Shown: positions 1-5,832, counted from the stretch's first letter. The stretch: DNA of 8,409 bases from Nanobdellota archaeon (GCA_030640565.1 DAOWJD010000039.1:1-8409); one strand, 5' to 3'. A program made the numbers and translations. Notes: generated by a model not told the origin, from the sequence alone.

Positions 1-1
1 G

Positions 2-340
2 ATAAAAAATGCGTTTGGAAAAGCCTTGCCTTTTGCTGTTGAAATTGGTTACATCAGCGACGATACAATTAAGTTTTTGATTGGAAAAGCAGGAACGCAT
101 GGAAAAGTTTTAGAAGGGCTAGCTCCTAAGGAAGAAGTTAAAGAGGAAGTTAGTGATGATAAAAAAGATGTTAAAGAGAAAGTTAGTGATGATAAACAGG
201 ACGAAGTAAGGACTGATGATAAACCTCAAGAAGCTGCTGAAATAGAAGTTAACAATTCTAAAGATAGTGGTGGAGAGGAAGGCGGAGAAAGCCAAGAAAC
301 TCAAACTCCAAAACAAGAAAATTCGGAGGAAAATAAATAA
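2..340 (+). CDS. rpl10: Large ribosomal subunit protein L10/P0 (stalk base), C-terminal part only
   Basis: This is the 3' end of an open frame that enters the window from the left, so the true start is not visible. Family knowledge: P0 anchors the ribosomal stalk to 23S rRNA and carries helical segments that bind L12 dimers. The call rests on the fit of the first 45 or so residues to an archaeal P0 spine segment ([14 protein letters not shown], then [11 protein letters not shown]), on the highly acidic Glu/Lys/Asp tail, and on the L12 gene immediately downstream, the usual archaeal order. The tail holds an 11-residue repeat ([11 protein letters not shown], then [11 protein letters not shown]). 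It ends in SEENK and lacks the GLxxLFG-type end that archaeal P0 normally shares with P1. A GGAGGA ribosome-binding site for L12 lies inside its last codons. Confidence 0.85.
   Translation: MKNAFGKALPFAVEIGYISDDTIKFLIGKAGTHGKVLEGLAPKEEVKEEVSDDKKDVKEKVSDDKQDEVRTDDKPQEAAEIEVNNSKDSGGEEGGESQETQTPKQENSEENK
137..202 (+). repeat. Two-unit 33-bp tandem repeat inside the L10/P0 acidic tail
   Basis: The 27 bases at 137-163 recur at 170-196 with a single difference, giving a 33-base period that is an exact multiple of codons. The encoded 11-residue unit is acidic/basic and probably disordered. A decayed third copy (TDDK) follows around 212-223. It looks like in-frame slippage or duplication that lengthens the hinge. 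Confidence 0.8.
325..330 (+). promoter_or_regulatory. Ribosome-binding site of rpl12 (GGAGGA)
   Basis: GGAGGA lies 12 bases before the rpl12 ATG, inside the end of the L10/P0 gene. It is the clearest Shine-Dalgarno sequence in the window. Most other genes here show a TATA box close to the ATG and no such site, so this marks rpl12 as an internal operon gene. Confidence 0.7.
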
Positions 341-342
341 AA

Positions 343-630
343 ATGGAAAACATATATGCTGCACTTTTGTTGCATAAGCTTGGAAAAGAAATCAATGAAG
401 AGAGCTTGAAAAAAGTTCTTGCAGCTGCTGGAACAGAAGTGAATGAATCACAAATCAAATCCCTTGTTGCTAGTTTAAAGGGTGTTGATATAGATAAAGA
501 ACTTGAAAGTGCTAGTTTAGTTACAGCAACTCCTAAAGCAGAAGAAAAAGCACCAGAAAAGAAAGAAGAAAAACCAAAAGAAGAAAAAGGAGAAGCTGCA
601 GCAGAAGGACTTAGTGCGCTCTTTGGATAA
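343..630 (+). CDS. rpl12: Large ribosomal subunit protein L12/P1 (acidic stalk protein)
   Basis: The 95-residue product has the archaeal P1 layout. Residues 1-60 form the dimerising helical N domain ([26 protein letters not shown], then [19 protein letters not shown]). Residues about 65-85 are a Lys/Glu/Pro/Ala hinge, and the end is the conserved GLSALFG tail. Family knowledge: L12 dimers bind P0, and the C-terminal tail recruits and stimulates translational GTPases such as aEF2. The ATG is 2 bases after the L10/P0 stop and is preceded by GGAGGA, so the two genes are co-transcribed. Length is typical for the family. Because the neighbouring P0 lacks its own GL..LFG end, factor recruitment here may rest on L12 alone; that is inference. 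Confidence 0.95.
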   Translation: MENIYAALLLHKLGKEINEESLKKVLAAAGTEVNESQIKSLVASLKGVDIDKELESASLVTATPKAEEKAPEKKEEKPKEEKGEAAAEGLSALFG

Positions 631-631
631 A

Positions 632-664
632 TTTGTTATTTTATTCTGTCTAAAGAGCTCTTTA
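632..664 (+). terminator. Probable end of the L10-L12 operon: T-rich tract plus 14-bp palindrome
   Basis: A T-rich stretch (TTGTTATTTTATT) follows the rpl12 stop. Archaeal RNA polymerase terminates at such tracts. Next comes a perfect palindrome TAAAGAGCTCTTTA at 651-664. The palindrome has no loop and no following T run, so it is not a classic hairpin terminator; its role is uncertain. Confidence 0.4.
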
Positions 665-692
665 TACTTACTAGAAGATTTCTTATAATAAG

Positions 693-700
693 TTTTATAA
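693..700 (+). promoter_or_regulatory. TATA box of tRNA-Thr
   Basis: TTTTATAA is centred about 28 bases before the first base of the tRNA, the expected archaeal TBP distance, inside an otherwise very AT-rich spacer. Confidence 0.55.
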
Positions 701-724
701 TTAATTAAATTCTAATTAAAACAT

Positions 725-799
725 GCCTGCATAGCTCAGTTGGTTTAGAGCAATTGATTCGTAATCAATAGGTCGGGGGTTCGACTCCCTCTGCAGGCT
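725..799 (+). tRNA. tRNA-Thr, anticodon CGT
   Basis: A full cloverleaf folds by eye. The acceptor stem is GCCTGCA/TGCAGGC and the D stem is GCTC/GAGC. The anticodon stem ATTGA/TCAAT carries the loop TTCGTAA, so the anticodon is CGT and reads ACG threonine codons. The T stem GGGGG/CCCTC has loop TTCGACT. The discriminator base is T and CCA is not encoded. There is no intron. Its 3' end is only 10 bases from the stop codon of the convergent vapC gene. Confidence 0.95.
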
Positions 800-809
800 T
801 AATTTTAAG

Positions 810-1226
810 TTATTTAATTAATTTCAAGAATTCGTTTGGTTTTAATATTCTGATTTTTCTGAATTCAAGCATATTTAATAAGTGTTTATCATAAGAAATT
901 ATGTAGTTTGATTTTCCACCTAGAGCAGCCTCTAAGATAATGTTGTCTTTAGGGTCTTCTTTAATTATATCTAGTTTTATTTTTATTTCCACTAAAGTAG
1001 CTATCGATAGAATGGTTCTGATTAAATCTTCTATGCTCTGATTTTTATCTTTAATAAATTTTTGAAATTTTGACTCTCTATTAAGAACTTCTATTATTTC
1101 TGAAAGAATATCTTCTGTAATTATAATTTCTTTTTTATTTTTTTCATAAGCCTTAATTATCTTATTCGCTTCTCCTTGCCAAAAAATAGCTGAAAGCCAG
1201 ACATTTGTATCAAGAACAATTCTCAT
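810..1226 (-). CDS. vapC: PIN-domain toxin, putative VapC-type ribonuclease
   Basis: The 138-residue protein fills a single PIN domain of the family annotated as 'putative toxin-antitoxin toxin component, PIN family'. Visible acidic active-site candidates are D6 in VLDTNVW, E43 in the EIIEVL helix, D94 in DPKDN and D113 in SYDKHLL. Family knowledge: these bind Mg2+/Mn2+ and cut RNA, often tRNA, when the antitoxin is lost. It follows vapB with a 4-base gap and no Shine-Dalgarno, so the two are surely one transcript. The end of the gene runs almost into tRNA-Thr on the other strand. All expected catalytic residues are present and nothing suggests decay. The RNA target cannot be predicted. Confidence 0.88.
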   Translation of the reverse strand: MRIVLDTNVWLSAIFWQGEANKIIKAYEKNKKEIIITEDILSEIIEVLNRESKFQKFIKDKNQSIEDLIRTILSIATLVEIKIKLDIIKEDPKDNIILEAALGGKSNYIISYDKHLLNMLEFRKIRILKPNEFLKLIK

Positions 1227-1230
1227 TTTT

Positions 1231-1491
1231 CTATTTTTTACTTATCCTAGCCTCTTTGATTAATCTGCCCAAATCCTCTTCTGTAAATCTTGATTTTTTC
1301 GCTGCTTCTCTAAAGGGTCTGGTTGCTTCTTTCCAAGTTTTTATCTTAGGGGGCTCAATTTTCTTTAAAAAAATTGAGTTGTCTCGATCTGTAATAACAA
1401 ATAAATTTCCTTCTTTTACTTTTAACTTTTCTCTTATATCGCGAGGAATTACAATTTGCCCTTTTGAACTTATCTTAGTTATGTTTACCAT
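1231..1491 (-). CDS. vapB: AbrB/SpoVT-type antitoxin, VapB
   Basis: The 86-residue protein begins with a swapped-hairpin AbrB-type DNA-binding domain (residues about 3-45: TKISSKGQIVIPRDIREKL, then KEGNLFVITD). It continues into a charged helical tail (about 50-86: KTWKEATRPFREAAKKSRF, then EEDLGRLIKEA). In this family the tail wraps the toxin. The gene precedes the PIN toxin by 4 bases, the standard antitoxin-first order. A TATA box is centred 26-27 bases before the ATG, so the mRNA is probably leaderless. Paired octamers at the start codon are a candidate autoregulatory operator. Two-domain architecture and gene order make the identification secure. Confidence 0.9.
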   Translation of the reverse strand: MVNITKISSKGQIVIPRDIREKLKVKEGNLFVITDRDNSIFLKKIEPPKIKTWKEATRPFREAAKKSRFTEEDLGRLIKEARISKK

Positions 1492-1506
1492 GTAAGAATG
1501 TAAGAT
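1491..1506 (-). repeat. Tandem octamer repeat at the vapB start (candidate operator)
   Basis: On the plus strand TGTAAGAA is followed directly by TGTAAGAT. The repeat sits between the vapB TATA box and its ATG, where an AbrB-type antitoxin bound to DNA would block transcription. AbrB-family dimers often recognise short repeated elements. The operator role is inference. Confidence 0.35.
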
Positions 1507-1513
1507 TTAATTA

Positions 1514-1521
1514 TTTATAAA
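1514..1521 (-). promoter_or_regulatory. TATA box of vapBC
   Basis: TTTATAAA is centred about 26.5 bases upstream of the vapB ATG, placing the predicted transcript start at or next to the ATG. Confidence 0.65.
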
Positions 1522-1572
1522 CTTTTCTATTTTTACTTTCTTACTTCTCCCTTCTACTGAAAACTTCTCAAG

Positions 1573-1579
1573 AAAAAAA
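1573..1579 (-). terminator. T7 terminator of tRNA-Ser
   Basis: Seven T residues on the minus strand follow the discriminator base of tRNA-Ser directly. This is a typical archaeal terminator directly after a tRNA. Confidence 0.65.
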
Positions 1580-1661
1580 CGCCGCTACCAGGAATCGAAC
1601 CTGGATGCCTGTAAAGGCCTTGGGCTCAAACCAAGTGGAATACCATTCTCCGCATAGCGGC
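1580..1661 (-). tRNA. tRNA-Ser, anticodon TGA
   Basis: The minus strand folds as a class II tRNA of 82 bases. The acceptor stem is GCCGCTA/TAGCGGC and the D stem is short, GGA/TCC. The anticodon stem CTTGG/CCAAG carries loop TTTGAGC, so the anticodon is TGA (serine, UCA). The long variable arm has stem GCCT/AGGC with loop TTAC. The T stem is CCAGG/CCTGG with loop TTCGATT. The G discriminator and long variable arm are the expected serine identity elements. CCA is not encoded. A T run follows at once. Confidence 0.95.
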
Positions 1662-1684
1662 TTAATATTGAGAAGAAATCGACG

Positions 1685-1692
1685 TTAAAAAG
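1685..1692 (-). promoter_or_regulatory. Possible TATA element of tRNA-Ser
   Basis: On the minus strand CTTTTTAA, preceded by the purine-rich AGGGAAAG (BRE-like), is centred about 27 bases before the tRNA. The match to TTTATA is weak. Confidence 0.35.
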
Positions 1693-1759
1693 CTTTCCCT
1701 ACAACCCAAAAATTCTGCTCATATTCGACTAAGCTGTTATTGATTAAAGAGATAGTCAC

Positions 1760-2029
1760 TTAGCCAAATATTCGTTTCCACCAAGATTTCTTTATCTTAA
1801 TTGGCCTGTCTTTTTCATCAACAATTTCATACTTTATCACTGGTTTTTCTTTAAGAATTGGTGCTTCTCTTGCCAGTTCTTTATTAAGTTCTTCAATTGC
1901 TCTTTCAACAGCTGTCCTTGAATATCCCTGTCCAATTAAAGCCCATCCCAAGGATTCAAGCGTATAGCCTTTTTTTAAATTCTTTTTTAAATAATCTACA
2001 ATCTTTTTTCTGTAATTATGATCATCCAT
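1760..2029 (-). CDS. Unrecognised small protein, 89 residues
   Basis: I do not recognise a characterised family. Residues 1-55 look all-helical and could form a small three-helix or UBA-like domain (RKKIVDYLKKNLKKGYTLES, then GQGYSRTAVERAIEELNKEL). Residues 60-72 could be one or two strands (KPVIKYEIVDE). The basic aromatic end KKSWWKRIFG could be a membrane- or partner-contacting tail. There is no signal peptide and no transmembrane segment. A TATA-like element centred 25-26 bases before the ATG supports the start and a leaderless message. It lies just downstream of AMP phosphorylase on the same strand but probably has its own promoter. The clean codon structure and charge pattern indicate a real, probably archaeal-lineage-conserved gene. 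Confidence 0.75.
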   Translation of the reverse strand: MDDHNYRKKIVDYLKKNLKKGYTLESLGWALIGQGYSRTAVERAIEELNKELAREAPILKEKPVIKYEIVDEKDRPIKIKKSWWKRIFG

Positions 2030-2050
2030 AGAAGAAGAAAAGCGCTCAAG

Positions 2051-2058
2051 TTTAAAAA
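2051..2058 (-). promoter_or_regulatory. TATA box of the 89-residue gene
   Basis: TTTTTAAA on the minus strand is centred 25-26 bases before the ATG at 2029. The same T-rich stretch directly follows the AMP phosphorylase gene and may also serve as its terminator. Confidence 0.5.
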
Positions 2059-2068
2059 TATAATTACA

Positions 2069-3553
2069 CTATTTTATCTTTATTGGATTTATCTTTTTGT
2101 GATATCTTGCTGCGTGATTTAGTCTCTGCAAGGTCTCTGCATGTATTGTTATTATTGTGCTTCCTTTCTTTACCTTATCTCCAACATGCACGTGGAGGTA
2201 AATTCCTGCAGATTTATCAAGAGGGCAACCAGCTGTTCTTGCAAGAGAATTTATTTTTTTATTACCTATGCTAATTATTTTTCCTGATTTCTTTGCCCGG
2301 ATATCGCGGGTGAATCCAGCTTTTTTCAGTTTTTTCAGATTTCCATCTTGTGCTTTAATGATTTCTTTAAATTTCTCAAAAGCTTTTCCTGAATAAAGAA
2401 CTTCTTCAGCCATTTTTATTCCCTGGCCATTTTTTGCTTTTCCTGTCATCTCAAAAAGCTTTCCTGCCAGAAGAAGAGATTTTTTCTCAAGATCTTGGGG
2501 TCCTTTTTCTTTAGGATTAAGAATTTTTATTATGTCTTCTAATTCAAGAACAGGACCAATTCCAGAACCAATAGGCTGGCTTCCATCAGTAAGAACACAC
2601 TTAATCTTTCTTTTGAAATATCTTCCAAGATATTCAAATTTTCTTTTCAATCTTAATGCTTTTTTTCTGTCAACCTTTGCACCTTTCCCATATGGAATAT
2701 CTATAATAATATATTTACTATCTACTGCAAGTTTTTTTGACATTATTGAGGCAACCAACTGTGCTTCAGGGTCTATTTTTAGGGATTTTTCTATTTTGAT
2801 TATTTTTGAATCTGCAGGAACCATGCCAACAGCCCCTCCCCAAATCATGAATGCATTTGTTTTCTTTATTATTTTTTTAAGTTCTTTTATTGAAAATTCA
2901 ACACGGGCAATTGTTTCTATAACATCTGCTGTTCCTGCAGCACTTGTTATTGCTCTTGAAGAATTTTTTGGCATAATAAGTCCTGCAGCAGCACATATTG
3001 AAACAACTATGGGTGTTGTCCTGTTTCCAGGAATACCTCCGATAGAATGTTTATCTGCAATAAATTTATTTCTGAATTTTAATTGAGCCCCTGTTTTCTG
3101 AATAGCTTTTATTAGATAAATGGTCTCATCCATAGTCATCCCGTATTTATCCAGGGAGGAAACAAAAAGTGCTATTTCTGCATCAGAAAGAGAATTGTTC
3201 ACAATATCCCTTATTATTGCATCTATTTCTTTTCTTGATAATGACTTGTTCTGAAATTTTTTCTTTATAAAATTCATACTATTTGGGGGGATTAACATAC
3301 TGACTTCAACCTTTTCTCCAACTTTAAGACCGAGGCGTTTTTTTAATTCAGAAGAAACAGCAATCTCGTCTTTTTTTACAAGTCGTTTTTTGATAATATC
3401 AATAACAGCTGAAATTTCTCTTGGATGTTTGGAAAGAGTTCTAATGTTTATTATGTCCTGTGGATGAATTCCGATTTTTTCTGCAGTTTTGCTATTAAGC
3501 ATCGCTACAGGAAGCCCTGCAGACCATTTCAAAAGTTTTATTTTTAATTGCAT
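2069..3553 (-). CDS. deoA: AMP phosphorylase (archaeal thymidine-phosphorylase-like family)
   Basis: The 494-residue length is close to the roughly 500 of archaeal AMP phosphorylases, which convert a nucleoside 5'-monophosphate plus phosphate into free base and ribose-1,5-bisphosphate. Residues 1-90 form an extra N-terminal domain absent from bacterial thymidine phosphorylases. Residues about 100-165 are the helical glycosyltransferase-3 N domain. The nucleotide/phosphate-binding core includes DKHSIGGIPGN (167-177) and SSRAITSAAGTADVIE (198-213), and the C-terminal domain contains AGCPLDKSAGI (441-451). In archaea the product feeds ribose-1,5-bisphosphate isomerase and form III RuBisCO; neither is in this window. 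It lies 55 bases after the AI-2E-family gene on the same strand, with TATA-like sequence in the gap. No broken motif is seen. Confidence 0.9.
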   Translation of the reverse strand: MQLKIKLLKWSAGLPVAMLNSKTAEKIGIHPQDIINIRTLSKHPREISAVIDIIKKRLVKKDEIAVSSELKKRLGLKVGEKVEVSMLIPPNSMNFIKKKFQNKSLSRKEIDAIIRDIVNNSLSDAEIALFVSSLDKYGMTMDETIYLIKAIQKTGAQLKFRNKFIADKHSIGGIPGNRTTPIVVSICAAAGLIMPKNSSRAITSAAGTADVIETIARVEFSIKELKKIIKKTNAFMIWGGAVGMVPADSKIIKIEKSLKIDPEAQLVASIMSKKLAVDSKYIIIDIPYGKGAKVDRKKALRLKRKFEYLGRYFKRKIKCVLTDGSQPIGSGIGPVLELEDIIKILNPKEKGPQDLEKKSLLLAGKLFEMTGKAKNGQGIKMAEEVLYSGKAFEKFKEIIKAQDGNLKKLKKAGFTRDIRAKKSGKIISIGNKKINSLARTAGCPLDKSAGIYLHVHVGDKVKKGSTIITIHAETLQRLNHAARYHKKINPIKIK

Positions 3554-3576
3554 AACTTTCTTTTTTATATTTTAAT

Positions 3577-3585
3577 TATAATAAA
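3577..3585 (-). promoter_or_regulatory. Possible TATA element of AMP phosphorylase
   Basis: TTTATTATA on the minus strand is centred about 28 bases before the ATG at 3553. The whole 55-base gap is AT-rich, so other positions are possible and read-through from the upstream gene is not excluded. Confidence 0.4.
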
Positions 3586-3608
3586 TTGGAGAAAATGGTT
3601 TTTATATT

Positions 3609-4646
3609 TTATTTATGTGGCTCTTCTATCATTATTTTCGGTTTTGCTTTTCCCCTGTATATTTCTAACAATATTAAAAGATAAGATATTATTAATGGGC
3701 CCAAAAGAAGTCCGAGAATTCCGAAGAAGAATAATCCTCCAATCATTGATATTAGAAGTACTGCTGAATTTATCTTTGTTTTCTTTGAAACAATCATTGG
3801 TCTTAAAAAGTTATCAACTGTGGATGAAATAATCCCAAAAGCAAGAACACCCCAAGCAGAAACAGTGTTTCCTGAAATAAAAAGATAAATTGTTAAAGGA
3901 ACCCACACAAGCCCTGTTCCGACAATTGGAAGAATACCTGCAATAATTGCAATAAATGAAAGGAATAAGGCATTTGGAACCCTGAAAATAAAAAGTCCAA
4001 TTCCCAGGACAATACCTTGAATAATACCTATAATCATCTGTCCATAAACAAGTGAAGCTGTTATTCCTGAAGTATATTTTAATACTTTCTCTTCAACATC
4101 TTTTGAAAAAGGAAGAAGTGATTTCATATATTCAAGAAATTTCTCCTTATCTCTGAGCACAAAGAAAAATGTAAAGAGAACAACTGTGAACTGAAGGAGA
4201 AGAGCAGGAAAATTCAGTATTATATTTGAAAGAGAATTAACTAAGGAACTAGTCATTTTAGCGGTAAAAGAAGACAGAATAGCGCCAATCTCTGCAGAAA
4301 ATTGTTGTGAAGCGAATAAATCTGGGAAAACTGATTTAAGGGGTGTTACAAAATCTATTTGCTGTGTTCCCTGGAATATTGTAAAAGCCTGTTTTATCAA
4401 GATTGGAGTTAGAAACCATAATGGTAAAAGGATAATGATAATTATGAATGCAATAATTAAAAGTACTGAAATAGTTTTAACTTTGATGTATTTATTAAAC
4501 CAGTCATAAACAGGGGCAAAGATAAATGCAAGAATAAAGGCTATAATGATTGAAATCAAAATAGGCCTCATTATAAGGAAAGACAAGACTATTAAAAGAA
4601 TGAGTGCAATTATATTTATGATTTTTCTGAAATAATTTTCATCCAT
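3609..4646 (-). CDS. AI-2E/PerM family (UPF0118) membrane protein
   Basis: This 345-residue integral membrane protein has about eight hydrophobic segments: roughly residues 9-26, 28-46, 59-80, 141-164, 203-222, 226-256, 262-276 and 294-328. A soluble stretch lies near 85-135. Family signatures include GQMIIGIIQGIVLGIGLFIF (202-221), the following IAGILPIVGTGLVWVP (235-250) and VDNFLRP (277-283). Length is normal for the family. Family knowledge: some bacterial members export the signal AI-2 and others act as Na+/H+ antiporters. The archaeal substrate is unknown, so no transport role is assigned. It is divergent from the gene starting at 4765 and upstream of AMP phosphorylase. I see no functional link to AMP phosphorylase. 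Confidence 0.88.
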   Translation of the reverse strand: MDENYFRKIINIIALILLIVLSFLIMRPILISIIIAFILAFIFAPVYDWFNKYIKVKTISVLLIIAFIIIIILLPLWFLTPILIKQAFTIFQGTQQIDFVTPLKSVFPDLFASQQFSAEIGAILSSFTAKMTSSLVNSLSNIILNFPALLLQFTVVLFTFFFVLRDKEKFLEYMKSLLPFSKDVEEKVLKYTSGITASLVYGQMIIGIIQGIVLGIGLFIFRVPNALFLSFIAIIAGILPIVGTGLVWVPLTIYLFISGNTVSAWGVLAFGIISSTVDNFLRPMIVSKKTKINSAVLLISMIGGLFFFGILGLLLGPLIISYLLILLEIYRGKAKPKIMIEEPHK

Positions 4647-4681
4647 TTTATCTTATTGTTGATTATTAAAGTGAGAAGAAA

Positions 4682-4689
4682 TTTATAAA
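4682..4689 (-). promoter_or_regulatory. TATA box, probably of the AI-2E-family gene
   Basis: TTTATAAA is centred about 40 bases before the ATG at 4646, predicting a leader of about 13 bases. It is self-complementary and could in principle also fire rightward. The rightward gene has a better placed TATA box at 4736. Confidence 0.45.
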
Positions 4690-4700
4690 GTTTTGTAAGT

Positions 4701-4730
4701 AGAACTAAGTGTTCTGCATCTTAGGATGCA
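4701..4730. promoter_or_regulatory. Two adjacent inverted repeats in a divergent promoter region
   Basis: AGAAC-TAAGT-GTTCT (4701-4715) abuts TGCATC-TTAG-GATGCA (4715-4730), sharing one base. The first has 5-bp arms and the second 6-bp arms. They lie between the leftward TATA box (4682-4689) and the rightward TATA box (4736-4742), which is where regulators of a divergent promoter bind. No matching regulator is identified. Confidence 0.45.
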
Positions 4731-4735
4731 TAAAG

Positions 4736-4742
4736 TTTATAA
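4736..4742 (+). promoter_or_regulatory. TATA box of the gene starting at 4765
   Basis: TTTATAA is centred 26 bases before the ATG at 4765. This favours that codon over the in-frame ATG at 4726, which lies upstream of the TATA box and inside an inverted repeat. Confidence 0.55.
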
Positions 4743-4764
4743 GGAAAATTCGATAAATAGATTT

Positions 4765-5466
4765 ATGAATTTTATAAAGAAAATATTTAAGAATCAACCT
4801 GATAACTTGGTTCACCTGCAGTTCCAAAAATTCAGTAAAGGAGAGTTCAAAAACAGAGCTTTAATTAATGCCAGGAAATCAGGAAACAAATATACAATAT
4901 CAACAACAGCAGAATTTGCAAATGAATTAGTGAAAGAAGTTGCGGAAAAAATGGGGGAGAATAAGGCTCAAGTAACTGGTGCTATTGTTTCTACAAATGA
5001 TCTTAAGGAAGAATTGGATTTTAAAGAAATCAAACAGTTTCAAGGGATTAAAAGATATATTATTGATAAAGAAATGGATGGAAATGAGATTATTTCTCTG
5101 CTTGAAAAATTTCCAAAAGTATTTTTTGCTCTTAGTTTTAGCTGTGATAAAGATTCCACAAATTTGAAAATAAAACCTAAATCACCGAAATCAGGAAAAC
5201 CAGGTAAAAAAGGAGGAAAACCAAAAGCAAATTTTTGCAGGATAACTACAACTGATAAAATGCTAGCAGAAGATTTTGTTTTTGAAGTGTCTGATTTTAA
5301 AAAAGCAGAAATAAATCATGAGTTTATAATAAATGAAATAATAAAACCTGAAGGAGAAACAAATTATTCAAGGATGAGAGAGCTTGCAAAAAGAAAAGGT
5401 AAAATCATAAGAGAAGCTGAAATTGACGGCAGGAATAGTAGAAAAGAGATGGATTTTGAGGTTTGA
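4765..5466 (+). CDS. Unrecognised two-part protein with Lys/Gly/Pro linker, 233 residues
   Basis: I cannot assign this to a characterised family. From ATG 4765 the protein starts MNFIKKIFKN; an in-frame ATG at 4726 would add 13 residues. Residues about 12-134 look like a mixed alpha/beta domain (HLQFQKFSKGEFKNRALINA, then TAEFANELVKEVAEKMGENK and VTGAIVST). A disordered linker rich in Lys, Pro, Gly and Ser follows at about 135-154 (KIKPKSPKSGKPGKKGGKPK). The C-terminal part, about 155-233, contains FCRITTTDKMLAEDFVFEVS and a basic helix (SRMRELAKRKGKIIREAEI). There is no signal peptide or membrane segment. The basic linker could touch nucleic acid, but that is only a guess. The stop codon abuts the stop of the convergent gene with no spacer. 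Confidence 0.75.
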   Translation: MNFIKKIFKNQPDNLVHLQFQKFSKGEFKNRALINARKSGNKYTISTTAEFANELVKEVAEKMGENKAQVTGAIVSTNDLKEELDFKEIKQFQGIKRYIIDKEMDGNEIISLLEKFPKVFFALSFSCDKDSTNLKIKPKSPKSGKPGKKGGKPKANFCRITTTDKMLAEDFVFEVSDFKKAEINHEFIINEIIKPEGETNYSRMRELAKRKGKIIREAEIDGRNSRKEMDFEV

Positions 5467-5811
5467 TTAAATATATTCGTTAAAGTTGGAAAGATTTCCT
5501 AAACTAATATTATATTTATGAGAGAAAGTATGAAGATAAGAATGTATTGGCTTCGCATACTTTTCCATAAATACTATCACATTTAAGCCCCCTCCTTCTT
5601 CATTTATCCTAATATTAGCACAAATACTAGTACCTTTTCTTTTATTCCGATATTTAGTGAGAATCTGGAATTTAGTTATAGGATTAATTCCTTCAGTACG
5701 AAATAAAAATTCCTGGCCTGCACATTTGTTCCGCAACCCTCTTTTTTCAGTTAATCTCTCAATTACCTTTCCCAAGCCTTTTCTTAATTCATTAATTTGT
5801 TTTTCATTCAT
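5467..5811 (-). CDS. Unrecognised protein, 114 residues
   Basis: I do not recognise a family. Residues 1-25 are a charged helix (MNEKQINELRKGLGKVIERL). Residues about 32-82 alternate like a small beta-rich or alpha/beta fold (GQEFLFRTEGINPITKFQIL, then TSICANIRINEEGGGLNVIV). The end is His/Tyr/Ser-rich (PIHSYLHTFSHKYNISLGNL). There are only two cysteines and no signal peptide. A TATA element is centred 25-26 bases before the ATG, supporting this start and a leaderless message. Its stop codon directly abuts the stop of the plus-strand gene, so the two transcripts must overlap at their 3' ends. It is probably real, since the promoter position and full-length frame agree, but it may be lineage-specific. 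Confidence 0.6.
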   Translation of the reverse strand: MNEKQINELRKGLGKVIERLTEKRGLRNKCAGQEFLFRTEGINPITKFQILTKYRNKRKGTSICANIRINEEGGGLNVIVFMEKYAKPIHSYLHTFSHKYNISLGNLSNFNEYI

Positions 5812-5832
5812 TTCTTTATGTTTAGATTAAGA

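Noticed and set aside
137..223. Short repeats near the left end as a possible CRISPR array
   Set aside because: The repeats are in frame, encode a repeated acidic peptide, have no unique spacers and lie within the L10/P0 gene.
651..664. Perfect palindrome TAAAGAGCTCTTTA as a stand-alone regulatory operator
   Set aside because: There is no gene start nearby other than the tRNA, whose promoter lies at 693. It is kept only as part of a possible operon end.
785..812. tRNA-Thr 3' end as an attachment site for an integrated element
   Set aside because: I found no second copy of the tRNA 3' sequence and no integrase gene in the window.
1205..1495. Plus-strand open frame of about 96 codons opposite vapB
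   Set aside because: It runs antisense through the clearly recognised AbrB-type antitoxin, has no plausible domain, and is explained by the AT-rich codon use of the real gene.
1580..1661. First read as tRNA-Leu because of the long variable arm and a CAA near the loop
   Set aside because: With the anticodon stem CTTGG/CCAAG set correctly, the loop is TTTGAGC, so the anticodon is TGA. The G discriminator also fits serine.
2532..3086. Long plus-strand open frame (184 codons) inside the AMP phosphorylase region
   Set aside because: It is fully antisense to conserved AMP phosphorylase motifs, and its sequence looks like a translated complement with no recognisable domain or promoter.
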